Shown here one piece after another: positions 10,661 through 21,514 of a stretch of DNA of 64,000 nucleotides (position 1 is its first letter; every line of letters begins with the position of its first letter). Made by a program: the position numbers and the translations under genes. A model generated the notes under the pieces. It saw only the letters and a program-made list of their open reading frames with translations, did not search any database and was not told the origin of the DNA. Origin of the DNA: Coleophoma eucalyptorum (lineage: Eukaryota; Ascomycota; Leotiomycetes; Helotiales; Dermateaceae); contig JALRME010000008.1 in the NCBI GenBank assembly GCA_026120035.1, forward strand, positions 744,001 to 808,000. The letters run 5' to 3'.

Positions 10661-11896
10661 TTACTCCACAATAGTCTCTTTTCGTACGTCGTAAGAGATG
10701 CTCGTTTCGAAACTGCTCATTTTGTACCACAGAAATGCCCACGTCAACCACTCGATGATTTTTTGCATTAGCCAACCCCTGTCCTTGACTTTCTCCCATC
10801 GGAACACTGCTTCCTTGTATGCAGCATCAATTCGTGGTCGCCGCGTCTTCTCGTACAACTGGAAGGCTTTCTGAATTGACATCTCCGAAGACGAGGATAA
10901 AACGCGAGCAATCAAAACGCTATCCTCAATTGCTAGACCGGTACTCTCCCCTTGTGGAGGCATCTATATTCTCATCAGCGGGTATCATTCGTGAAATGGA
11001 GAGCAAAGTACCCCATGAGCAGCATCACCTAATAATAACACTCTTCCTCGCGACCAATCACCTCCCGGCCCAAGGTTGTAAACTGGATAAAAGATAAAGT
11101 CGTCGGCCCTCTTCACAAGCGCATTAATGCACGGAATGGCCGAGTCCTTATACCTCCTGTTGATTTCATCCAGCGTCTTTTGGCGATCATTCCCACGAAC
11201 TTTCCATCCTTGTTTATCACTCTGTTCTGGAGTTTCCATAGCCGCGCCAAGATAAACCTTCGTTCGATCAGCGTCAACATACGACGCAAGTAACGACCCA
11301 AAGCGACCTGAGTTCATGGAGGTTTGGCCAAAATGGGCTTTGATTCCGTCGCCTTCAATAACTGAATATGCAACCGCCACACCGGTATAGGTAGATGGGC
11401 GAGTTGGCTGAACAAACTGAGTGCGCACTGCTGAGTGAACTCCATCACAGCCAAGAATGAAATCTCCCTGGGCTTCTGTGCCATTCGCAAAAACTGCCGT
11501 CACCTTCGAATCTCCACTGCCATCCTTAATTGACATCAACTTGGAGTCATAGATTACAGGAATCCCTTTCTTGTCTACAGCGCGGAGTAATGCCTGTAGC
11601 AGTTCCTCCCGTAGAATCCTCAGCGCAGGGCCAAACTTCCGAAAGGGCAGCTCACCAAGTATCGCACCGGTATGCAGGGAGAAGATCTCCACGGAGTCAA
11701 CGCGACATCCAAACACTTCCACATCTAAGTATTCCAACAATCGCAGCGCATTGGGGGTCAAGTTGATCGATCCACCAATGGTAGCTGGTGTTGCACGGAG
11801 CTCGTAGATCGTACATGATATGCCGATTTTGGACAGCGACAACGCGGCCGTAATGCCGGCGATCCCACCACCAACGACGAGACAAGATTTCGACAT
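10661..11896 (-). CDS. FAD-dependent monooxygenase (salicylate-hydroxylase-like)
   Basis: Two exons, 11896-11012 and 10963-10661 (48-bp intron), about 395 residues. Motifs of flavoprotein aromatic hydroxylases appear in order: the dinucleotide-binding VVGGGIAGITAALSL at the N-terminus, the DG motif FILGCDGVHSAVR near residue 155, and the GD motif RVLLLGDAAHG. The GD motif is split from MPPQGESTGLAIED by the intron. The C-terminus (WLTWAFLWYKM) is hydrophobic and could lie near a membrane. Expected reaction: NAD(P)H- and O2-dependent hydroxylation of an aromatic or polyketide-like substrate; the substrate cannot be told. It looks intact. Confidence 0.88.
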
Positions 11897-12639
11897 CTCA
11901 AGAGAAGCAACCGGGAATGCAGTTATAAAGCAATGAGTTGAACCTGGGACTTACACCTGTTTTACTCCTTCCCAGTGTAGCAATCATACCACGAAATCGG
12001 CTGCGCCACATGGGTTCTATTCGACTGTGCCGGAAAACTTAGCGGGCCTGACATCAAATATCCGGATTTAGACACGCGGCGCGACCGTCTGGGTTGATAT
12101 AAGATGCCGATTTCCCCGTAAAATCTGTCCTCTATGATTTCTTCCATCAGGTAAAGCTGTGACTCAGTTTCATATGGAATGAATTTCACAATTCAATTCA
12201 ATATCATCACCATGCCGACCGATCTCCCTAAGTGGCACTTCGCTCCACCTTTTGCGAAGCCTGCTAGGGTCTGGCAAGTATACAAGAGGGGTTGTTGGTA
12301 AGTCCCAAGAATGGCGATCGTGGTCACGAAACAGTACAGAGATGGTCAGATTGACCGAAATATAACATATCTCAGAGATCACTAAAAGCTAGAGGCCTGT
12401 GTTGACACATATGATACTTGAGCCTGAGCTTTTCAAGCTAGTCTAAAATTTGAAAAGGGGGCGGACACGAACCCTGCAAGACAAGTACAACGAAGGGGTA
12501 TGAACAGAATTTGAGCGGGAGTCGCAATGATATTTTGGACTAAAAAGCACGCCATAATATGATAGACAGTTGTTCGAGTTAAAATAAAAAACAACTTCAG
12601 AGTGGTTTTCCTATGCACATGCTCTTGGTTACCAATCAA
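11897..12639. other. intergenic, no gene seen
   Basis: Upstream region of the monooxygenase and downstream flank of the decayed NLR. Only short frames without recognisable content. Confidence 0.45.
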
Positions 12640-15600
12640 TAGCTTGCCTATAGCTTGATGCCCCTCCTCTGAAGCTGCCTAAGGTGTAATCCCGTAGTTT
12701 CCTTCTTGAGAATTCACTATAGCTCCCTTGTCGACCAATAGCTTGACTACAGCTTCATGCCCTTCTCCTAAGGCTGCCTGGAGTGCATTCCCGTATTCTC
12801 CACCTTTAGCGTTCACTGCAGCTCCCTTGTCGAGCAATAGTTTGACTGTAGCTTCATGCCCATTTAACGACGCTGCCTGGAGTGCATTCCCGTAGTTTCC
12901 ACGTTTTGAGCGTGCTTCATTTCCACCCCAGTTGAAAGCAGAGTGTTGTTCCTAGCATCAAGCTTTTCTAACAGTGTGTAATCTTGATCGAGCTTTTCTA
13001 CTTCTTTCCAGTGATTTATCTAATATTCTGTTGCATAGGAAATCCCTGGGTTTCTGAGAATTTCTTGGGGCATTCTTGTCTCCTTAAGATTATCTGCCCA
13101 CTATAGACTTTGAATGCATCCTTCCAGCATAAAGAGATTGCCATTCAAGATGCGGCCTTCAGCTCTATATTTCAGGTATTCTTGACTTTGGATGAAATCT
13201 TGAACTGTGCGATGGATAAATTGAATATCACTTGTCTCAGATACCTGCTCGATGAGCCCACCGCAACGTACTTGGATCCGGCGCTTATATGTTGAATCGG
13301 GCTGTAATTCCAGTTCTTTCGATGGCGATTGAATATCGTGACCAAGTTTATGTATAGTTTGCAATTCCGATAAAGATAATGATCTTTTAGCACTGAGAAC
13401 TATTTCGAGCAGGATTTCTCCTTCATATAAATGTTCTGGCTTAATCCTGTTGACCAGAGGAGTATATAGTTGTCCGAGGTCTTTCGGTATGGCCTTCACC
13501 ATTTCTTCCATCTCTCTGGCATCTCCACCTTCGACATAGGTTTCAAAAATCTCCTCCAAGACTAGTTTGGCCCAAAGGAATACCCCATCTGCTTGCCCTG
13601 TAATTACTTCAAGCAGTTTATTTCTGTTATGCTTTTGAGCATCTTTGCTATCAGTTTTTTCTCATTTATCGAACTCTGAGAGTGAATCTTGGTCATATCG
13701 GTTGATGTCTCCACTATTGTATCTATGTAAGGAAAACCCTGGAAAGTCTTGTAGCAGGGTTATCATTTGAGCTTCAGGACGACTAGAGCAACACACTTTT
13801 ATGAGTGGCCCTTGTTCAGCAGCCGTAGTTGTGAGCATTTGGATAGATCTAAGAAGATCTTTGGTAATGATACATTCATCGAGTGCGTCAAGAAAGAAAA
13901 TAGTTTCCTGCTTAGAAATTTGAGCAACGATGGTTTGAAACATTTGTGCTAACGTTTCGCTATCCCAAGAAATGCTCTTCAAATCAGACTTTCTGATGTC
14001 GGCCACTTTTTTATAAAACTCTGGTAGAACATACTCAAAGGCATGATGGTCATGACGAAGTAATTGGTTGATAGTAGACCGAAAGAAACCCTCCATCGAA
14101 TATTCATTTTCTGACCCACGGCCATTGAAAAAATGTTTGATGATAAGCTTGTTTGGGTGCTGTTTTTTGCATTGCTTTAATAACTCCATTAGTACTGTGG
14201 ACTTACCACTACCTGGTTTTCCTTGAATCCAATATTTTGGCTCTCTGTTTTGTATCCACTCCGAAAAGCCGATATCCTCGTTCCATATCTAGGTGAATGT
14301 ATTTAATGCAGGTTGAAGGACTGATTTTTCTCTGTTATCCATTGAAAGAAACCTCAAACTCTCTAAACATTCTGCAATCATTGTTAAACTTATAATGATC
14401 AAGTCTGATATACAATTATCTGACTATGGGGTAGCTTACGCTTTTGCTCATCGGTAAGATTCTTGTAGAAGAAGTCGAGCTCGAATCGTGGGGCCTGCGT
14501 CCATGACAAAATCCTCAAGTATGCCCCTCACTTTAGGATACCGAACCCGGTCAAATTGCTCAAATTTGACCAACCCCGAATGATCAGTTTCGATATTCAC
14601 GTGATAGTTAAAACCAGTCTCCCAATATCTTCCACAGTTTGCTGATTCTGGTGTCACAAAGAGCTTTGGTGGTCCGACCCTTGCGTACTTCCCTGTAGTT
14701 TCATTCTTAATAGATTAGCAAGATAGATTTCAAAATCCTAGATCTCGTATACTTGCACGTTGCAGTGATGCAGATTTTCTTGTCTCAAGAAACTGTATAA
14801 TCTTGGAAGTCTTGAATGGAAAAGCTGTGCAGAACTCCTGGTGCTGTTTCTCCTTGTGATGATATCTATAGTCCTTATCTAGCAACGAAAGTATATGTCG
14901 CTGTGGCCCATCCTGGACCATTTCTATGATATCTTCGGAAACTAATCCTCGACTTGGTACCCCAAAGAACAGCGCACCATAGACACATTGGAGGTTAAGT
15001 TGATCTATCCGATTAACACTATTTCTCATCGAGACAATGGCCTGAGCTTACATTAAATCCTTCTATATAACTACATTAATTCAATCACTTACCTATTTAA
15101 AAACTAACCTACCAAGGCTATGAACAATAAAGACAAATGGCTTGGCAAGTTTATGATCAGCATCACGAGCACGAAATGTACGGAGAAGTTGCGTCAGCGT
15201 GTGTGCAAAGTTGTCGATGTCCTCAATCGTATTATTGTCTTTTAGGTTCGTTCCATAGCCGTAGATCCATACTCGAGCTTTTGGTAAGTCTCTAGTCAAG
15301 CTGTCGCGAAGCCACATATAAGACTTATCCTGGGTGGCACGAAAAGAGCCAAAAGGGTGCCCACCCCAACCATGTATAGCGACGCAGCTATGATTTGTGT
15401 TACCACCTAGAGCAATGAATGGGATACAATGCACTTACTCTATTTGATATTCATCGTCATTTTCTGTGGGCGACAATGGCGTGAAGCCATAAAAGTTCCT
15501 GTCAATATAAACCGATGCTTTAGTAGAGACCATGTCGCTGTATAGAACTATCCTAGCAGAATTTGCATCCCTTGCTGTGTCTACACTTAATATGGATGGG

Positions 15601-15956
15601 TTTAGTACATGCAGAAACGACACCGTTGCCGCCCTATCAGTGACGTGGCCTGGACTTGAAGGGTCGGTTGCAAAAGAGTGTAGAGTGGCACTGGAAGGTT
15701 GAAGCTGTAGGGAGTTGGTAAGGGCTCTCAAGAAGGATTCTCTGTCAAGCACGGAAGGTATCTGAGTCACTCTATAGGTTGTTTTGTGGTCATCCAAGAG
15801 AGGTGTCGTATTGTTGCCATCAACGGGAGGCGTGGCATTTTTTCCATGTTGCAAATACAATCTCGATGCTGCCCAGCCTAATGCCAGAGCAAAAATGGTA
15901 GCGGCAAGCTGAAGCAGCACAATGTGGTAAGTTTCTATTGCACCTACAGTGCTCAT
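12640..15956 (-). pseudogene. decayed hydrolase-NACHT-ankyrin NLR gene
   Basis: Exons read 15956-15439, 15387-15093, 15041-14753, 14692-14440 and 14371 downwards, with introns of 51-68 bp. The domain order is clear. First comes an N-terminal membrane segment (IVLLQLAATIFALALGWAA). Next is a SERAC1/SesB-like alpha/beta hydrolase (VAIHGWGGHPFGSF; nucleophile elbow HSLG followed by R instead of G). Then a NACHT domain with Walker A GKPGSGKST and Walker B IFFLDALDECI, followed by a linker and at least three ankyrin repeats (YGNALQAA, GHEAVVKLL). Damage: a TAG at 15093-15095 replaces the Gln expected after LVFK; one extra base lies near 14495; stops are at 14289-14291 (TAG), 13662-13664 (TGA), 13101-13103 and 13020-13022; a frame change precedes the ankyrins and another TAG is at 12679-12681. 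Intact relatives are STAND immune or incompatibility receptors. Confidence 0.85.
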
Positions 15957-16277
15957 CTTGTCACGAGTATGAAGCAGTTCATGCGGAAGTCTCAATTTGC
16001 ATTGAAGAAATGCAACCACTTCATAAATGGTGAGGCTGAGGCTGACTCTGATAGACATGCAGATATCAGCCAAGGATTGATTGGCCCTGGTACTCACCGG
16101 CTTCTCTAGGAAGGTTACCCTGGCTGCTGGTCCTCTGAGGTATGAGGTATTGTATAGCGCCGCTTAACTGAGTCCACAAACCATTGGATCAGATCAATAT
16201 GGATCACAGTTATAAGAAATAACCTTATATTTTTTGTTTCAGTAGTACGTCGAAGTAATAATAATGCATTTCATTTA

Positions 16278-16318
16278 ACGTGACTTATGGGCTAACGCTC
16301 AGTATGGGCTAACGCTCA
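16278..16318. repeat. left terminal inverted repeat (41 bp)
   Basis: Exact reverse complement of 18091-18131. Internally it contains two direct copies of TATGGGCTAACGCTCA, which could be paired transposase binding sites. Confidence 0.95.
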
Positions 16319-16361
16319 TCCAACCCTACCCTCCAGGGTTTAACCCTTTACAACTCTAGCC

Positions 16362-18083
16362 ATGGGCTATAAAAGTGCCACCAAACGTACTTATACTGAA
16401 GAGGATATTCAAAAGGCTATACAAGCACTCCAAGATTATACGTTTACAACGATTACTGCTGCTGCTATATACTTTAAAGTTGATCGGACTACACTTGGTG
16501 TAAGAATGAGAGGACGCAAAACGCGACGCTAGGCCAATGAATCAACTCAGATCCTCTTACCAGCTGAAGAGAATACTCTTATACGATGGATTATACGTCT
16601 AATAGCTACTGGATACCCAGCGACACCTGCGTTGCTAAAAGAAATAGCCCAGGAGATTAGAAGTCGACAAGTTCTTGTCGCGTCGCGTTAGCCACCTCTT
16701 TCTCTTCAACCTCCTAAAATTGGCTAGGAATGGATCTATAGGTTCCTTGAACGACATCCAGAGCTTCAGGTATGCTATTCCCGTCAATTGGACTCCCATC
16801 GAGCGAAGGATGCTACTCTAGAGAAGATTCAGGCCTAGTACGACGCGTTCTGGACGCGTTTTATAGAACGGAACTATAGACTAGAGGACGTATATAATAT
16901 GGACGAGACTGGGTTTACAGTTGGGGGTACTCAAACTATACGTATTATCGTTAACTCTACCCTAAAATCTAATTGGAAGGTTACAGCTGGTAAGCAGGAG
17001 TGGATAACTATACTTGAGTGTATCAGTGCTACTGGAGAGGCTCTTCCACCCTTAGTCATTTTTAAAGGCTAGAACACGAATACTAGCTGGATTCCAATAG
17101 ATTCTCTGCCTGGCTGGTAGTTCTTAACTAGTAAAAGTGGCTGGACCTCGAATAGCTATAGATTTGAGTGGTTTCAGAGGGTTTTCTAGCTAGAATCTAA
17201 GAAGGTGTTAGGTGACCGGCCTCGACTTCTGATTATGGACGGCCATTCAAGCTATATTACAGGGAATCTAATTGCTGCTTATATAGAGCAGGATATTGAT
17301 ATACTTATATTACCTCCTTATTGCTCTTATTTGCTCCAGCCTCTTGATGTTAGGGTATATAGGCTAATGAAGCGATATCACGCTTCTAAAGTCGACCGGT
17401 ATTCTCGGGCTGGTATAAGGCGAATCTAGCGAGTTGAATGGCTAGAACTCTTTCAGAGAATCAGGCCTAAGGCTCTTACGACTTCTAATATAAAAGCTAG
17501 CTGGAGGGAAGCTAGCCTAGTACCTTTTTACCTAAGAAAAGTACTTGATGCGCTTCCATTTATAGCAGCCTAGCTACTTTCTACTCCACAAACAAAGAGT
17601 ACTAGTCTAAATCCAGACCTATTAGTACTTACAAGCTCTCCTCCAGATGGAACAAAGCTACGATAAGCAAATCGGGTCTTTAATTCAGCTATATTAGGTA
17701 CTAACTCTCCTGTATTACTAGCTCGACGATATGCTAAGCGATTAACCTATATAATTAAATCTCAAAACGCTGAAATAACCCTACTTCGAAAAGAGCTCTC
17801 TAATTGTAAAGAGTTACTTCAAACACGAAAGAAAAGGACTAAAGGCAAGAGAATCCAATTAGAAGGCAAATTTGTATTTAGTACAGAGGAAGTACTAAAA
17901 ATCGTACGCGAGGTAGAGGAAAAGCCTAAAGAGAAAAAACCATGAGGGCGGCCACGAAAGCGTCTAATTAAAGAATTGGAAGAGGATATTGAAGAAGAAG
18001 AGCTAGAGAATATTTCAAGTGATTCAGAGGTGGAATTGAATGAATGTGTAGGTCGTAGAACAAGATCTAGAGTAGAAATGTAA
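16362..18083 (+). pseudogene. pogo-type transposase, nonsense-mutated
   Basis: From the ATG at 16362 to the TAA at 18081-18083 one single frame of 574 codons can be followed with no frameshift but eleven internal stops: nine TAG, one TAA and one TGA. Examples are 16530-16532 and 17943-17945. Order of parts: N-terminal HTH_psq/CENP-B-like helix-turn-helix (TEEDIQKAIQAL), a second HTH (EEIAQEIRS-like region), then the DDE domain with MDETG, LLIMDGHSS and LQPLDV giving the three acidic residues. A basic and acidic C-terminal tail has an AT-hook-like GRPRKR. Every stop can come from C-to-T change (CAG, CAA or CGA) or the complementary G-to-A (TGG), the pattern of repeat-induced point mutation. 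The copy cannot make an active enzyme. Confidence 0.9.
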
Positions 18084-18090
18084 GGTTCGC

Positions 18091-18131
18091 TGAGCGTTAG
18101 CCCATACTGAGCGTTAGCCCATAAGTCACGT
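18091..18131. repeat. right terminal inverted repeat (41 bp)
   Basis: Exact reverse complement of 16278-16318, followed by the TA target duplication. Confidence 0.95.
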
Positions 18132-18621
18132 TATATGTAGGTGCTTGTTGCATGGTCACATGTCATTTTCTTTGAACACAAGTAGCACCGGAATTTCCAT
18201 CTTTCCAGAGACAAGAATTTCCTCTGGGGTACTATTCTTCTAAGTCAAATTTTGCACGGTTACTGTGGCTGAGAAAGTGGAAGTGGCTTGTTTGGGGGGG
18301 GGGGGGGGTGGTTTGAGAAATCCAGTTGAGTCACAAATTCTTGGTAGGACTTAAGTTATGGGGGATTGAGAGTTTACCGGGTTTCTCGGTCGCAAACCCG
18401 AAATTCCCGAATCAGATTCCATTGTCGGGATAACTCGTAAGATTAATATTTTATAAGATGCCATAAAACGACAATAAACCTACTAAGCAGATATATACAC
18501 AGAGAGAGAAGCCTGTGTTTCAGTCCCACTTATCTGAAGGAATCAAAAACAACCAGACACTGCAGAGAGTAAATCTCGCACCTGTATAACCCAATTCTAT
18601 ACCCTTTCGCGTTAAGAGTTT
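18132..18621. other. intergenic, no gene seen
   Basis: Flank between the transposon and the next possible gene. It contains a 15-bp G run and nothing else recognisable. Confidence 0.5.
18294..18308. repeat. poly-G tract (15 bp)
   Basis: Uninterrupted G run. Two 12-bp C runs occur elsewhere in the window (47813-47824 and 59263-59274). Confidence 0.9.
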
Positions 18622-19783
18622 CTAAGATCCGTAGCCTACGCACATGGGATCTAGATCCGACTCATCTATCTGGAAGGGGCATGTCGGATCTTCAACCCAT
18701 TTGCTTGCTGAGAAATCGTAGCGCCGCTTGGGAGGACAAGTGATACAGGGATAGGTAGAGGACGATGGTGACAACGAAGAAGTGGTGACAGCTAGCCCGT
18801 CTATCGGGTACGAGGAATAGGGATGAGAAGAATAAGTGGAGGGAGGGTAAGAATGTAGTCGCGGATCCATGCCGTACGCAGTCATGTGTGGGTTGTTCAT
18901 CGGCGGAGAGGTGCAAGAGGGATCTTCAAGTATCGTTTGTTGGTATTGAGGAGGTGCTGTGGTATGGTATATAGTTTCCGTAGTCGAAGTTGTACTATTG
19001 TTCTGAGTTTGATCGTGCAAGGAAGCTAGATTCGAAGTCGGGGTTTAGTTTTTGGCGTAGATTAGAATATAGGAATCGATATGCACAAGCTCGAAGTAAT
19101 TACCTTCTGTACCAAGAGAAAAATCTTTCTCGGATCCTTGCGCTACAGCGCAACCATTTAGAAAGTCCGGTGTAACCATCGACATGAGTCTAATTTGATC
19201 TTCTACAGATGAATAGGTTGAGATCTTCGAATGTAACATGCTTGCCTCGTCAATCACGCAGATGGCATAGGCACGGATGCGAGTGTTGAAGATCTTCTCC
19301 AGTTGGCCGTGGATTTTCTGTTCAGAAACACCGATAAGTAAGGTATTACCACTAGAGAAGCAGAGTCGCATGGAGAGAATAGAAAGTTCTTACATCTGTG
19401 GCTAGACCCTTAGCTGGCGCACCGCTTGGCTGTGTAGATTGCGTATGTGGTTCGTGGTGCGCCTTCCTCTTCTTGCTGAAAGGTTGAGGACGGCCGTCAG
19501 ATTCCATGTCCTGGCTGCCTTCCATTTGAGACTCGTGATACAAGATTTCCAGGATCTAGTTGAAGTATTCAGGTGTAAGGATGAACCAAGAAGAGTGACG
19601 TTTGGAATGAAGGAGAGAAGGGGTATCTGTCTGAGGGGAAGCAATCGATACTCGAGTAACAAAATAACGTAACCAGAACGGTTGGAAAGGTATAAATTTA
19701 GACCAATCGCAATGAGCGATTTCGTGCTCTGATGGTTGTTTGCCGTCCGCATCATCAACGATGCAGACGGCCGCTTGCGCCAT
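18622..19783 (-). CDS. possible multi-exon hypothetical gene
   Basis: I do not recognise a family. Several adjoining minus-strand blocks look coding. The first starts MAQAAVCIVDDADGKQ at 19783. The second has MEGSQDMESDG and a nuclear-localisation-like SKKRKAHHEPH and ends before a GTAAGA donor at about 19395. The third (about 19360-19105) contains HGQLEKIFNTRIRAYAIC and ends before GTAATT. The last is a Ser/Thr/Tyr/Pro-rich tail (STTSTTETIY, PPSTYSSHPYSSYP) with CITCPPKRRYDF and ends at 18622. The junctions do not all keep frame in my hands, notably between the second and third blocks, so the model is incomplete or the locus is decayed. Confidence 0.35.
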
Positions 19784-21514
19784 TATCTTTCCTGGCGGAA
19801 GGAGTGAGAATGAAGTGGGAGCACTTGAAGCACAGATGAGATTGACAGTTGTACGACATGAGATCTGCAGAAGAAGAGGGAGCGGAGTACCAGAGCAGCA
19901 ATCATTGATGGTGGTTGATTTGGAGTCGGAAACAGACGAATGAATGAATGATAGATGTTTTCCTTCTATCTGGGAGAGCGTCAAGATCCATGCATAGTGG
20001 AAGCACTCGTGACCCGCAGGGTGAAATATAATATATTGTAATGTAATGCAATGTCAGCGTGCCGAGAATATATATTAAATTTGACAAGAAAGGGAAAAGT
20101 CCCTCACGCACGTGTTAGGTTTCTGTGTGCAAGATGTACGCTTGGACGAATATGCATGGATGACAATAGCTATTATACCCGCAGTCTCTGACTCTTATTG
20201 CACTGCACAGTCCTGAACTATCTACCTGCATTATCTGCCCCAGGATGAAAAAAATGGCGCACTTAGTCCTGCTACTGTTCATGGACACGAGTCGAGGCTG
20301 TATTTTCCTGGAAGGCTTATTGTAAAAACTTAACATAGAGCTGCTAGATGTAGTAGTTGATAGCTCTGAGCATCTTGATATTGCATTGTATCATTGAAGC
20401 TTCAAGCACAAATGTTTATAATTTATTCTGGGGGGTTTAGTGCTGGTATCACCAGCCATGTTGAACTAAAATTCACGATTAGAAGGAAACATGGTCTTCT
20501 ATTCATATTGTCGTCCTTTCTGGTGGAGCTGAAACGCCTGAGTGCAGCACCAACGTCTCTACATGAAGAGTGCGATAGCTGATGAGTACATCATGATTGA
20601 GTGGGTGGAGCTTTGCGGGGACAGCTAGTAGCTATGCAATCTGCCGCTGCATGACCTGCTGCTTACGCGCTCGATGCTGCAAGTCACCACAGTTGCATTG
20701 TATCTACGACACTAAGCTAGAAACAGCAGCACTGTTGATAGAGATCCCAGTTAGATGTTGATAGATACTAAAAGTGTTTCGAAAAAAGGCTCCGAGCGAA
20801 TAGCTTATAAAGGTGGTCAATACCTAGGAGCTGGATGCACCCGTGATTTGCTTGGTATCAAGTAGTTTGGTAAGCATATGCCATGATCGACCTTATTAGA
20901 TTCGGCTCCACCATCGGGCTCATCGGAGATCTCATCTTGCCGCCAAGGCGCAAGGATATCCGGATCCTCCAGCGCAGAGTCGGCGGCTTCGTGTCAGGCA
21001 TTAAGATCGACGAGGTTTATCCAATTAACCGAAGTTCAAAGCTGTTGAATTAGAGTATATCGCTGTCAGCTGGGTTCTAACAGGCCGACATACTCCCAAT
21101 TACTTGCTACATTTTCGTGACATGCGCTAGATCTCGCCTCGAGTCTAATTGAATAAACCTGAGGTAGCGCCCCTTCTAAGACCGATCAATTCAAGGCTTT
21201 CCATGGTACTCATGCAATCCCGATATGATATGCTTTCATACTAACAACATAACCGTTACTCAAGGCATTTGCCGTCGTAGAAGACTAATATGTGACGATG
21301 ACTGGTTTAATCAATTCGATAAAGTTTGGTGAACGGGCTGCAAACGGATAGCGAATAGCTTAGATCTTAAAATCACTGGATCAAGAAAGGCGAGAAAGAT
21401 GCATATTAGCGCTGAACCTGTTAGCATATAAATTATGAAGCCACCGTCGATCGGATATTAATTATCGAGGGACTTGTAGTCACATCCAAGTTCGTTGTAT
21501 GACAATGAGGTGGT
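19784..21514. other. intergenic, no gene seen
   Basis: 1.7 kb with only short frames. No domain, repeat or RNA gene recognised. Confidence 0.45.

Larger units (their letters stand above)
16278..18131 (+). mobile_element. pogo/Fot1-like Tc1-mariner DNA transposon, 1,854 bp
   Basis: The ends are perfect 41-bp inverted repeats flanked by TA (16276-16277 and 18132-18133), the target duplication of Tc1/mariner elements. The interior is one long transposase frame with pogo-family motifs but many stops. The element sits about 320 bp upstream of the decayed NLR's start codon and may have disturbed its promoter. Confidence 0.92.

Noticed and set aside
12433..12639. Minus-strand frame just below the ankyrin repeats
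   Set aside because: It could be the tail of the decayed NLR but has no repeat character and cannot be supported as a gene.
19045..19371. Resemblance of CVIDEASMLHS to a helicase Walker B motif
   Set aside because: No Walker A or other helicase motifs nearby; a chance match inside an uncertain locus.
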